Source: Bacillota bacterium (GTDB lineage Bacteria > Bacillota > Clostridia > Tissierellales > Peptoniphilaceae). From it: a stretch of 35,984 bases of DNA. The DNA lies in contig JAEXCD010000023.1 of NCBI GenBank assembly GCA_023393715.1, positions 1-35,984 on the forward strand, written 5' to 3'. Shown here in pieces: positions 1-7,333 of this stretch. The translations under genes and the position numbers were made by a program. Every line of letters begins with the position of its first letter. Position 1 is the stretch's first letter. The notes under the pieces were generated by a model. The model was not told the origin of the DNA. It worked only from the letters and a program-made list of their open reading frames with translations, and made no database searches.

Positions 1-640
1 CCCACGCCTTCATCGTCACCTCGTAGCCCATGTATGATGAAGTATTCGCAAAAAGCTCATTGAGCCACGGATAGAACTCATCGTCCGCGATATCAATGCG
101 CCGATTCTGGGCATCGTATCCATGCGCCACGTATTTTTTACCGCTCGGAAGAATGATGGGTAATCCGTCCTTCGAATTCGTCTGCTCCTTTTCCCTCGGC
201 GGCTGCTCCTGCTCCGCCCGCTTCTCTTCCAGAAAGCGGCTCGCCTCCTCCGAGGTGATCTCCTGAATCGAGAAGCTCTCATCCTGCCTCGCGACGCTTT
301 CCGCTCCCTTCCCGCCTGATGAAAAAAGGCTTCGGCTCGGGGACTGCGCCGCAAAGCTGTTGGGCGTCATCGCGTGATGCGGCAGGATCAGCAATACCGC
401 AGGCAGTGAAACCGTCCAGAAAAAGCCATATCGAATGCGTCGGCTCCATCGGCGGATGTGTGAAAAGGCCATGCCGCCCCACAGAAAAAACACAACCGCA
501 CTGAACCACAGCAGCCCCTCGCTGCGAGGAGCGACCAGCTCTCGGCTCCGCCCCGAGAGAAGAAGATAGATCAGCACCGCAGACATCGCCCACAGTCCCA
601 ACGCATCCATCAGAGCATTCCGATTTTTATGCCGCCTCAT
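1..640 (-). CDS. TIGR03943/YcgQ-family membrane protein (partial, runs off left edge)
   Basis: The frame is open from an ATG at 640 to the window edge, about 213 residues without a stop. It shows two N-terminal hydrophobic segments (about residues 11-29 and 43-57) and a third near 74-86. A charged Ser/Glu/Arg-rich linker follows, then a segment with YVAHG and MGYEVTMKAW that resembles the soluble domain of YcgQ (UPF0703/TIGR03943) proteins. The start overlaps the stop of the permease gene as ATGA, so the two are probably translationally coupled. In Bacillus and relatives this family is the usual partner of YcgR-type (DUF318) permeases, and this gene follows exactly such a permease. Biochemical function is unknown; a role in metal movement across the membrane is inference from neighbours. 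The C-terminus is not in the window. Confidence 0.8.
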   Translation of the reverse strand, partial: MRRHKNRNALMDALGLWAMSAVLIYLLLSGRSRELVAPRSEGLLWFSAVVFFLWGGMAFSHIRRWSRRIRYGFFWTVSLPAVLLILPHHAMTPNSFAAQSPSRSLFSSGGKGAESVARQDESFSIQEITSEEASRFLEEKRAEQEQPPREKEQTNSKDGLPIILPSGKKYVAHGYDAQNRRIDIADDEFYPWLNELFANTSSYMGYEVTMKAW

Positions 641-2184
641 AATATCCCCCCGATCCAGGCGAGCCCAAGATGAATCACGGCGACAGCCGCCGTCGTTCGC
701 CAGACGAGCTGAACGATAAACCGCTTTTGAAAAAATCTGCTGAGCAAAAGCAGATTTTTGAAATCCATCATAGGCCCGTATACGAGAAATGACAGGCTTG
801 CCGTCGGCGGTACATAGGCGGACATCGATCGCGCGACGATCGCATCCGAGCTGCTGCACAGCGAGAGCAGAAACGCCAGCCCCATCATGCCGAGCACGGA
901 GAACAGGCCCCACGCTCCTGTAATCTGGACATTCCAGGTGCGAAAACAAAGCTGTATCCCCGAAGCGACCGCCGAGCCAAGAAGCAGGTAGACGAATACC
1001 GAGCGAAATTCCGTCAGGCTCGCCTGCGCAAATCGATAGAAGCGCCCCGCGTCCCGCCGCATTTCGCGTTCGCGCCAGGCCATGGATCCCGATGATAAAA
1101 GCACCTCCTCCTTCGAGATGTGAAAGAAGCGGTATCCCGCCAAAAGTGCGGCAAGCATGCCAAGAAGCATGCGAAGCAGCGCCATTTCAATACGTCCGTA
1201 GGCAAACCAGGTCGATAAAAAGGCAACGGGATTCATCACCGGAGCGGCGAGCAGAAAGATGACGGCGTAAGGAAGAGGTACATTCTTCTGAACGAGCGCC
1301 CGAAAGACCGGAACCGAGGCGCAGTCACATACGGGCAGCGCCGCGCTCAGCAAAAGAGAGGACGCCAGTCCGCGCAGTCCGCCGAGGCCAAAGAAACGCT
1401 GCAGCCAACGCCGGGACAGAAACACCTCGATCGCCGCGGAAAGGCAAACCCCGATCACCAGAAAAGGCAATGCCTGCAAAACCGTGCCTAAGAAGGTCAG
1501 CAGAAAATCATTCCAAAGACGATTTCCGGACTGAACGAGGCTCCAGGAAAAAAGGCCGATCAGCGCCACGACACTGATGCCGAAAAACACACTTTGTTCG
1601 CCGACGGACTTCGGCTCGCGCCATTGCGCCGCGAAATGCGACACCTCGCGCCGGTTGGGCAGGAATGTCCGAAAACGTCCCGTCGCCCCAACCCGCCGCA
1701 GCAGTCTTTTCGCTTTTTCACGTTCCGCCCTCCCGGGCTTCGCATCGGGCGCAGCCGAAAGCAGCAGCTGATCCGCCTCCCGAGCCTGCGATCCAAGCGC
1801 GTCGCCCAGCTCCGAATTCAGAGCTCGCTCCCCATCCGGTCCATACAGATACAGCACGGCGTCGATTTCAATGCCCGGAGCCAGCTTTTCCAAAGCCGTC
1901 ACAGCTTCCGCCACGCTTTCCGATGCGTTCAGCTCTACATACAGCGTCGTCCAGGTATTCCCGAGCGCCTGCCGCGCCGAATGCACCCAATTCTCATCGC
2001 GGCGGCGCGTGCGCCGCCCATACACGGCGACGGGACACGCAGCGCGAACGGCATGCGCCCCCATCTCCATGCACAGCACAGCGCACTCCTGCTCCTCGGC
2101 CTCGAGCAGCCGCTCCAACAGATGGCTCTTGCCCGAACCGGCCGGTCCGCCAATCAGAAGCGCCTTTCGTTTCTCGCGCCTCAT
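637..2184 (-). CDS. Fusion: degenerate COG0523-like P-loop domain + YcgR/DUF318 permease
   Basis: This 515-residue protein has two parts. Residues 1 to about 190 are soluble and begin with a P-loop, GPAGSGKS at 13-20. The order of later elements parallels COG0523 GTPases: YVELNAS at 82-88 sits where ExSG is expected, and QAREADQLLLSAAPDA near 133-148 sits where the NKxD strand is expected. The CxCC metal motif and the NKxD motif are missing. Residues about 200-515 form a multi-pass permease with hallmarks of the DUF318/PF03773 (YcgR, ArsP-like) family: CDC at 286-288, AAPVMNP at 313-319 and LCSSSDA at 442-448. The start overlaps the COG0523 gene stop (ATGA), and the stop overlaps the next start. 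Family permeases are usually about 300 residues, so the N-terminal domain is an addition. The transported substrate is unknown; a metal is suggested by the neighbours. Confidence 0.82.
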   Translation of the reverse strand: MRREKRKALLIGGPAGSGKSHLLERLLEAEEQECAVLCMEMGAHAVRAACPVAVYGRRTRRRDENWVHSARQALGNTWTTLYVELNASESVAEAVTALEKLAPGIEIDAVLYLYGPDGERALNSELGDALGSQAREADQLLLSAAPDAKPGRAEREKAKRLLRRVGATGRFRTFLPNRREVSHFAAQWREPKSVGEQSVFFGISVVALIGLFSWSLVQSGNRLWNDFLLTFLGTVLQALPFLVIGVCLSAAIEVFLSRRWLQRFFGLGGLRGLASSLLLSAALPVCDCASVPVFRALVQKNVPLPYAVIFLLAAPVMNPVAFLSTWFAYGRIEMALLRMLLGMLAALLAGYRFFHISKEEVLLSSGSMAWREREMRRDAGRFYRFAQASLTEFRSVFVYLLLGSAVASGIQLCFRTWNVQITGAWGLFSVLGMMGLAFLLSLCSSSDAIVARSMSAYVPPTASLSFLVYGPMMDFKNLLLLSRFFQKRFIVQLVWRTTAAVAVIHLGLAWIGGIL

Positions 2185-3221
2185 AAACGCGCCTCGTTCA
2201 CAAAGGCCTCCGCCCAGCCCGCATCAATCGATCGACCGATCCAGATCAGGCGTCCGATAAGCTCCTCCGGCGCATCCGTTCCCGTCTCCCAGTCCAGCTC
2301 ACCGCCGGCCCACTGGAGAAAAACCGTCTGTCCTTCTTCGGTGGCCACAAAGCCCTTCACGCGGAAAATACTTTTTCGCACGAGCTGAGCCGCCCGCTCC
2401 TCCGAAAAACAGCGCTGCCACGCCGCCAGGGAAAGCACTGGCGCAAGCGTCAGTACGCTCTGAAACAGCGGCTCCGCCTCGTGATCATGCTCGTGCCCGC
2501 AGCAGTGTCCGTCCTCGTGCTCGTGATGGTGCTCGTGCCCGCAGCAATGCCCGTTCTCGTGACCGTGCGCGTACGACGCGCCTTCCGGGTGCTCCGTGAC
2601 TGTGTCCCCCGGCTTCCTGCCTGCGGTAACGTGCGGCGTGTCCGCCGAGAGCTCCGGCCATCCCCTCGAATAGTCGGCGAGCAGGGTGAGGAGCTCCTCC
2701 TCGGAATAGATGTGCGCCTGTGGAAATTCGTCCAAAAACATCTCCAGCGGCTGCTCGATGCGGTCAAGCCGGTTCCAGCACAGCGCCCGCGCCGAACGAA
2801 GCTGATCCTCGAAATAATCGCCGTTGTTTTCCAGATTCCGACACCACGTCGACGCATCGACCACGGTAACGGAAAAAACATCCTCCGGCGCAATGTCGCC
2901 TCGGGAGGACAGCGCCTGTTCGAGCTGTGAGAGCCGGGCAACGCCGGATGGCTCGACAATGACGAGCTCCGGCGCCAGCTCGCGTTGAATTTCGTGGAGC
3001 GCCTCGACAAAATCGCCCGAAATGCTGCAGCAGATGCATCCCGAGTCCAGAGAGCGCACCGAGATGCCGTGCTTTCCGATCAGCTGCGCATCGACGTTAA
3101 TCGGACCAAAATCATTTTCAATAACGCAAATCGAACGAAGCTGTTTTTGCTTTTGTAAAAAGCGGCGTATCCAAGTCGTTTTACCGGCCCCCAGAAACCC
3201 CGCTACAATCATCAATTTCAC
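2181..3221 (-). CDS. COG0523 (CobW/YciC-like) GTPase, putative metallochaperone with His/Cys-rich loop
   Basis: This is a 346-residue G3E-family GTPase. The Walker A motif GAGKTTW is at 11-17, within GFLGAGKTT. The switch region ENDFGPIN is at 35-42, the metal-binding CICC at 62-65 and EPSG at 90-93. The base-recognition motif reads NRLD at 150-153 rather than the usual NKxD. A His/Cys-rich stretch at about 219-248 contains two GHCCGHE units, and a CobW C-terminal domain covers about 250-346. The family hydrolyses GTP while delivering or handling metals; zinc, cobalt and nitrile-hydratase iron members are known. The His-rich loop favours Zn, Co or Ni, but the metal is not determined here. The start is GTG at 3221 preceded by GGAAAG; an ATG at 3212 is an alternative. 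It lies 25 bases after the sirtuin gene and overlaps the permease fusion. Confidence 0.9.
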   Translation of the reverse strand: MKLMIVAGFLGAGKTTWIRRFLQKQKQLRSICVIENDFGPINVDAQLIGKHGISVRSLDSGCICCSISGDFVEALHEIQRELAPELVIVEPSGVARLSQLEQALSSRGDIAPEDVFSVTVVDASTWCRNLENNGDYFEDQLRSARALCWNRLDRIEQPLEMFLDEFPQAHIYSEEELLTLLADYSRGWPELSADTPHVTAGRKPGDTVTEHPEGASYAHGHENGHCCGHEHHHEHEDGHCCGHEHDHEAEPLFQSVLTLAPVLSLAAWQRCFSEERAAQLVRKSIFRVKGFVATEEGQTVFLQWAGGELDWETGTDAPEELIGRLIWIGRSIDAGWAEAFVNEARL

Positions 3222-3246
3222 TTAGCTTTCCATACCTTCCCATGTG

Positions 3247-3984
3247 CTACATCACCAGCTGCGGCAATATTGCCGAAATGTCTCCGTGCAGCACGATATC
3301 CGCCCGCCGGTCCGCGGGCGTTACACTCTCATTGATTAGGATGAGCCGGTTCCCCCGGTAGTAATTCAACAGTCCGGCGGCCGGATACACGACGAGCGAG
3401 CTTCCTCCGACGATGAAGGTATCCGCCTCACGAATCGCTTCCACCGCCTGCTCAAGCACGGAGCCGTTTAACGGCTCACCATATAAAACGACATCCGGGC
3501 GCACCGTGCCGCCGCATTCCGGACACCGAAAGACCCCCGTCGCATCGAAGAAGCGCTCCGACGCCACGGATGTGCCGCACCGCGTACAGTAGTAATCCGT
3601 TAAATTGCCGTGCAGCTCAAATACGCGGCGGCTTCCCGCCTTTTGATGCAGCCCGTCAATGTTCTGCGTAATCACCGCGCGAAGCGTCCCGCGACGCTCC
3701 AACGCGGCCAGCGCAAGGTGCGCCCCATTCGGCTCCGCCTGCGGATAAATCAGATGATTGCGCACATAATCGGAAAATTCGTCGGGATGAAGCTGTAAAA
3801 ACTCATGGCTGAGCATATATTCCGGAGAATATTGCGTATGCGCCGCCTGATTATACAGCCCCGTCGCCGAGCGGAAATCGGGAATTCCCGACGCCGTCGA
3901 CACGCCTGCGCCGCCAAAAAACACGATATTTCTGCTCTGCTGCACGATGTCCTTCGCCTGCGCGATCTTCTCCTGCAATCCCAT
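3247..3984 (-). CDS. cobB: Sir2-family NAD-dependent protein deacylase (sirtuin)
   Basis: This 245-residue protein removes acyl groups from lysines using NAD+, giving nicotinamide and O-acyl-ADP-ribose. Sirtuin motifs are complete. GAGVST at 25-30 and SGIPDFRS at 32-39 bind NAD, TQNIDGLH lies at 106-113, and the catalytic His is 125 in FELHGN. The zinc ribbon cysteines are 133, 136, 154 and 157, and GGSSL is at 193-197. The ATG at 3984 is chosen because AGGAG sits 8 bases upstream. A GTG at 3993 in frame would lie inside the end of the NUDIX gene and has no proper ribosome site. The gene starts 5 bases after the NUDIX stop and is probably in one operon with deoD, deoC and NUDIX. Length is typical of bacterial CobB/SrtN proteins. 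Confidence 0.93.
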   Translation of the reverse strand: MGLQEKIAQAKDIVQQSRNIVFFGGAGVSTASGIPDFRSATGLYNQAAHTQYSPEYMLSHEFLQLHPDEFSDYVRNHLIYPQAEPNGAHLALAALERRGTLRAVITQNIDGLHQKAGSRRVFELHGNLTDYYCTRCGTSVASERFFDATGVFRCPECGGTVRPDVVLYGEPLNGSVLEQAVEAIREADTFIVGGSSLVVYPAAGLLNYYRGNRLILINESVTPADRRADIVLHGDISAILPQLVM

Positions 3985-3989
3985 GGCCC

Positions 3990-4466
3990 TCACTCCTCTC
4001 CAAAGAAAACAGAATCGATTTTCTCCTCTCCGCGATAGCGAATGACGACCTCCGTCGCCTTCCCTGCATAAATCGCCAAAAGCTCGTTCATGCTGTCGCT
4101 CTTGGGCTCGGTTCTGAGAAAGACCTCCTCGTCCATCCAGAACAGAGCCCCCTCGTCGCTCGCATGTATTTCTCCCTCAAACTCATCGCATCGGAACAAG
4201 AGGCCGAGCATCCGAAAATCCGGGTCGTCCTCAAATACCCAGCTGACCGACCCGCAATATTGAATCCGCCCCAGCCGCAGGCCGGTCTCTTCCCACGCCT
4301 CCCGCCGAACGGAATCCGCAAGGCTTTCCATCGGTTCAATCTTTCCGCCCGGGAACGTCAAGCCCTCCCAGCCGTTTCGCTTCACCTTGTCCAGCACCAG
4401 CACCTCACCCTTATCGTTTTGGATGCGGATCATGTTGAACAGCTGCGCGCGATGCGCCGAACTCAC
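3990..4466 (-). CDS. NUDIX hydrolase, MutT/8-oxo-dGTP diphosphatase-like
   Basis: This 158-residue protein has a perfect NUDIX box from G41 to L63, with E47, then REAWEETGL at 55-63 carrying the metal-binding glutamates. The preceding GWEGLTFPGG resembles the MutX/YtkD branch that hydrolyses oxidised or canonical nucleoside triphosphates. The exact substrate cannot be read from sequence. The start is taken as GTG at 4466, overlapping the area just after the deoC stop (4468-4470); an ATG at 4433 is possible but lacks a ribosome site. The neighbours are nucleoside salvage genes (deoD, deoC) upstream and a sirtuin downstream. A role in cleaning the nucleotide pool or degrading ADP-ribose products would both fit; neither is shown. 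Confidence 0.88.
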   Translation of the reverse strand: MSSAHRAQLFNMIRIQNDKGEVLVLDKVKRNGWEGLTFPGGKIEPMESLADSVRREAWEETGLRLGRIQYCGSVSWVFEDDPDFRMLGLLFRCDEFEGEIHASDEGALFWMDEEVFLRTEPKSDSMNELLAIYAGKATEVVIRYRGEEKIDSVFFGEE

Positions 4467-4467
4467 C

Positions 4468-5115
4468 TCAGTCCCTCGCCGTCACGATCGCGATGCCGCT
4501 CGACGCGCCGATGCGCGAGGCCCCTGCCTCGACCATGGCAATCGCCTCCGCGCGGGAATGAATGCCGCCGGACGCCTTGACCAGACAGCGGTCGCCCACC
4601 GTCTCCTTCATCAGGCGCACATCCTCCGCCGTCGCGCCGCCGGTCGAAAAGCCGGTCGACGTCTTGACAAAGTCCGCCCCGGCCTGCGCCGCTAACTCAC
4701 AGGCTCTGCGCTTTTCCTCATCCGTGAGCAGGCAGGTCTCGATGATGACCTTCAGCACGCGTTCGCCGACCGCTTCCTTGAGCTGACGGATCTCCTCGCG
4801 CACGAAATCATCCTTTCCCTCCTTCAGCGCGCCGATGTTGATGACCATATCGACCTCATCCGTCCCCTGGGCGACGGCGTCCCGCGTTTCCGCGAGCTTG
4901 GCCGCAGTCGACATCGCGCCGAGCGGGAACCCGACGACACAGCAGGTGCGTACATCCGACCCCTTTGTCAGCTCATGTACCAGCGGCACGTAGAAGCCGT
5001 TGACGCAGCAGGAATAAAAATGATACTCCAGCGCCTCCGACACCAGCCGGCGAACCTGCTCCTCCGTCGCTTCCGGCTTGAGCAGCGTGTGATCAATCAT
5101 GCGGTTCATTTCCAT
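4468..5115 (-). CDS. deoC: Deoxyribose-phosphate aldolase
   Basis: This 215-residue class I aldolase splits 2-deoxyribose 5-phosphate into glyceraldehyde 3-phosphate and acetaldehyde. The Schiff-base lysine is K151 in VKTSTGF. The partner residues are D89 in DEVDMVINIG and K180 in VKASGG, matching D102, K167 and K201 of the E. coli enzyme. The ATG at 5115 is chosen because GGAGG lies 7 bases upstream; an open frame continues upstream but would run through deoD. The gene begins 2 bases after the deoD stop. DeoD releases deoxyribose 1-phosphate, and DeoC acts after a phosphopentomutase that is not in this window. Length is normal for the family. Confidence 0.96.
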   Translation of the reverse strand: MEMNRMIDHTLLKPEATEEQVRRLVSEALEYHFYSCCVNGFYVPLVHELTKGSDVRTCCVVGFPLGAMSTAAKLAETRDAVAQGTDEVDMVINIGALKEGKDDFVREEIRQLKEAVGERVLKVIIETCLLTDEEKRRACELAAQAGADFVKTSTGFSTGGATAEDVRLMKETVGDRCLVKASGGIHSRAEAIAMVEAGASRIGASSGIAIVTARD

Positions 5116-5117
5116 CG

Positions 5118-5825
5118 TTATACCTCCAATGCAATTTCCATCATCCGGCCAAAGCTCTTCTCGCGTTCCTCGGCGGTCGTTTCCACTCCGGTCACCAGCG
5201 AATCCGAAATCGTCAGAATCGTCAGCGCATCGACGCCGGCTTCCGCCGCGACCGCGTAAAGTCCGTAGCTCTCCATATCGACGCACAGGCAGCCCATGCT
5301 CGCCCATTTCTTCCAATTTCCTTCGCTTTGGTTCAGTGCGTTGTAAAAAATATCCGAGCTGAACACGTTGCCGACATAGACCGTTTCGTTCCTTGCTTCG
5401 GCTGCGTCGTAGGCGCGCTTCAAAAGCGTCCACGAGGCGATGGCCGAGAACGTTCCGTGCAGATCGTATTGATAGGCAAAGCGCGAATCCGTACAGGCGC
5501 CCTGCGCCAGAACGATATCGTAAATCTTCAGCCGGTCCGTGTAGGCGCCTGCCGAACCGACGCGGATGAGCTTTTTCACGCCGTACTGGTGAATCAGCTC
5601 GTGGGCGTAGATCCCGATGGAGGGAATGCCCATGCCCGTACCCATGACCGACACCCGCTCGCCGCGATAGGTGCCCGTATAGCCGAACATGTTTCTCGTC
5701 GCATTAAACTGAACCGGATCGTCCAGATACTTTTCCGCGATGTATTTTGCGCGCAGCGGATCTCCCGGAAGCAGAATCTTCTCCGCGATTTGTCCTGCCT
5801 GTGCCTGATTGTGCGGTGTGCTCAT
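5118..5825 (-). CDS. deoD: Purine nucleoside phosphorylase, DeoD type
   Basis: This 235-residue cytosolic enzyme phosphorolyses purine (deoxy)nucleosides to the free base and (deoxy)ribose 1-phosphate. It is the small hexameric DeoD type. The phosphate-site motif LPGDPLRAKYIAE spans 19-31, GTGMGIPS lies at 62-69 and RVGSAGA at 88-94. The nucleoside-binding DMES is at 183-186 and the catalytic Asp is D208 in TISDS. The ATG at 5825 has AGAGGA upstream. It is followed directly by deoC, making a classic deoxynucleoside catabolic pair, and preceded by pgi, 24 bases away. I see nothing unusual in it. Confidence 0.96.
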   Translation of the reverse strand: MSTPHNQAQAGQIAEKILLPGDPLRAKYIAEKYLDDPVQFNATRNMFGYTGTYRGERVSVMGTGMGIPSIGIYAHELIHQYGVKKLIRVGSAGAYTDRLKIYDIVLAQGACTDSRFAYQYDLHGTFSAIASWTLLKRAYDAAEARNETVYVGNVFSSDIFYNALNQSEGNWKKWASMGCLCVDMESYGLYAVAAEAGVDALTILTISDSLVTGVETTAEEREKSFGRMMEIALEV

Positions 5826-5849
5826 CTTTTCCTCTCTTTCTGTTTCGGC

Positions 5850-7118
5850 TCAGTAGCCCGCTTTGCCGAGCAGGCGGAACATATTTTTCTTGTACTGCTC
5901 CACGCCGGGCTGGTTGAAGGGGTTGACCTGCAGCAGGTAACCCGAGATGCCGACGGCAAATTCGAAGAAGTACAGAAGCCTGCCCAGGCTGCGCTCGTCG
6001 AGCCGCTCCATCTGAAGCATCAGCTGCGGCACCGCCCCTTCGAGATGCGCCTGCCGTGTCCCCTGCATCGCCTTTCGGTTGACCTCATCCAGCGACTTGC
6101 CCGCCAGATAATTCAGCCCGTCCAAATCAACGTCCTCGGCGTGCAGGACGAGATCTGCGGAGGGCGTCCCGATCTCCAGAACGCTCTCCATAATGATCCG
6201 CGGCCCTTCCTGAATCCACTGCCCCAGCGAGTGCAGATCCGTCGTATTGCCTACGGAAACCGGGAACATCGAACGGCCCTCTTTTCCCTCGCTTTCGCCA
6301 AACAGCTGCTTCCACCATTCCTGTACATAGTGCATCCGCGGCTCATAGGAAACAAAAATATCCATGGCCTTTCCCTGCTCATACAGCATATGGCGCGCCG
6401 ACGCATACCGCAGCGCCGCATTGCGTTCAAAATCGCGCTCGTACAGCTCCTGCATTTCCTCCGCCGCTCCCTGCATCAGCGCATCGATGTCGATCCCCGC
6501 CGCGGCGATCGGCAAAAGCCCCACTGCGGTGAGCACCGTGAAGCGGCCTCCGATGTCGTCCGGCACGACAAAGGTTTCGTAGCCCTCGCTGTCCGCCAGA
6601 GTTTTCAGCGCCCCGCGGCGCGCATCCGTCGTCACATAGATGCGCGAGCGCGCCTCCTCGATGCCGACCTTCCGCTCCAGAAGCTCCTTGAAAATGCGGA
6701 AGGCGATCGCCGGCTCCGTCGTCGTCCCCGATTTGGAAATGACGTTTATGCTGAACGGGCGATGCTCCAGATAGTCGAGCAGCTCCGCCGTATCCGGCGC
6801 GCTGAGGTGGTTTCCGGCATACAAAATCTCCGGATTGGAACGGCCGTATGCCTTCGACAGTGCTTCGATCACCGCGCGCGCCCCCAGATACGAGCCGCCG
6901 ATTCCGATGACCAAAAGCACCTCCGAATCCGAACGGATTTTTTCGGCCGCGCGATGGATGCGAGCATATTCCTCCCGGTCATAATTTTCCGGAAGCCGCA
7001 GCCATCCCAGAAAATCCGCTCCCTCGCCCGTCCTCTCCGTCAGCGTATCATAGGCCTGAAGCGCCTTTTCCCGCATCGCCTCGACGGCGACGCCGCTGTA
7101 TTGTAAATCTACCTTCAT
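5850..7118 (-). CDS. pgi: Glucose-6-phosphate isomerase
   Basis: This 422-residue enzyme interconverts glucose 6-phosphate and fructose 6-phosphate in glycolysis. It has GIGGSYLGARAV near residues 72-83 and SKSGTTTEP near 129-137 for phosphate binding. The catalytic-region GESEGKEG follows QEWWKQLF, and the conserved C-terminal NPFNQPGVEQYK carries the catalytic lysine. The length is the short bacterial form, about 420-450 residues. The ATG at 7118 is preceded by GGAACAGAG, a modest ribosome site. The upstream spacer (7119-7312) holds unusual GC-rich stem-loops. The gene heads a run of close minus-strand genes through deoD, deoC, NUDIX and the sirtuin. Confidence 0.96.
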   Translation of the reverse strand: MKVDLQYSGVAVEAMREKALQAYDTLTERTGEGADFLGWLRLPENYDREEYARIHRAAEKIRSDSEVLLVIGIGGSYLGARAVIEALSKAYGRSNPEILYAGNHLSAPDTAELLDYLEHRPFSINVISKSGTTTEPAIAFRIFKELLERKVGIEEARSRIYVTTDARRGALKTLADSEGYETFVVPDDIGGRFTVLTAVGLLPIAAAGIDIDALMQGAAEEMQELYERDFERNAALRYASARHMLYEQGKAMDIFVSYEPRMHYVQEWWKQLFGESEGKEGRSMFPVSVGNTTDLHSLGQWIQEGPRIIMESVLEIGTPSADLVLHAEDVDLDGLNYLAGKSLDEVNRKAMQGTRQAHLEGAVPQLMLQMERLDERSLGRLLYFFEFAVGISGYLLQVNPFNQPGVEQYKKNMFRLLGKAGY

Positions 7119-7150
7119 CTCTGTTCCCGAATCCTTTCTCTCCCCTTTGG

Positions 7151-7177
7151 CGACGGCGCTTCTTCGGATCGCCGTCG
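7151..7177 (-). repeat. Inverted repeat in the pgi leader
   Basis: Arms CGACGGCG (7151-7158) and CGCCGTCG (7170-7177) are perfect 8-bp complements around an 11-base loop. It lies 33-59 bases upstream of the pgi ATG, so it would form in the 5' leader of the pgi mRNA. It has no T-run, so it is not an intrinsic terminator. A role in mRNA stability or protein binding is possible but unproven. Confidence 0.5.
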
Positions 7178-7202
7178 TGTCGTCAACCTTTTACCCGTCT
7201 TA

Positions 7203-7293
7203 CGCACGTTTTCTCCCGCGCGTTTCGCGCGCCATACTTCTCCGCGTCGGCGTTTAAGCCCGCACACATTTTCTCCCGTGCGCTTTGCGCGCC
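7203..7293. repeat. Two near-identical GC-rich stem-loop repeats upstream of pgi
   Basis: Copies at 7203-7233 and 7261-7293 share the core TTCTCCCG followed by a GCGC-rich palindrome with a TTT loop. The final 25 columns differ at only three positions. In each copy the palindrome still folds (CGCGCG around TTT in the first, GTGCGC around TTT with one G-T wobble in the second), so the changes keep the stem. The copies are 58 bases apart, in the only gene-free stretch between the phosphatase gene and pgi. The identity of the element is unknown. Confidence 0.55.
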
Positions 7294-7312
7294 CCTGCGG
7301 CAGAATAAGAAA

Positions 7313-7333
7313 GCCCGATCGATCAGATCGGGC
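7313..7333 (-). terminator. Intrinsic terminator overlapping the phosphatase stop codon
   Basis: On the minus strand GCCCGATC and GATCGGGC form an 8-bp stem around a 5-base loop, followed by TTTCTTATT. The stem includes the stop codon of the PAS-SpoIIE gene (7323-7325), so transcription would end almost at the stop. It separates that gene from pgi. Confidence 0.75.

Noticed and set aside
2481..2600. Short repeated GTGCTCGTG-like units resembling a tandem repeat or CRISPR
   Set aside because: They are the codons of the His/Cys-rich loop of the COG0523 GTPase. There are no spacers of even size and no cas genes.
4468..5433. A 321-residue version of deoC starting at 5433
   Set aside because: The extra 106 codons are antisense-like frame inside deoD. 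The ATG at 5115 has a proper ribosome site and gives the normal family length.
5328..7106. A 592-codon plus-strand open frame opposite deoD and pgi
   Set aside because: It lies antisense to two well-supported enzymes, is Arg/His/Gln-rich with no recognisable motif, and has no ribosome site. It is a by-product of GC-rich codon use on the other strand.
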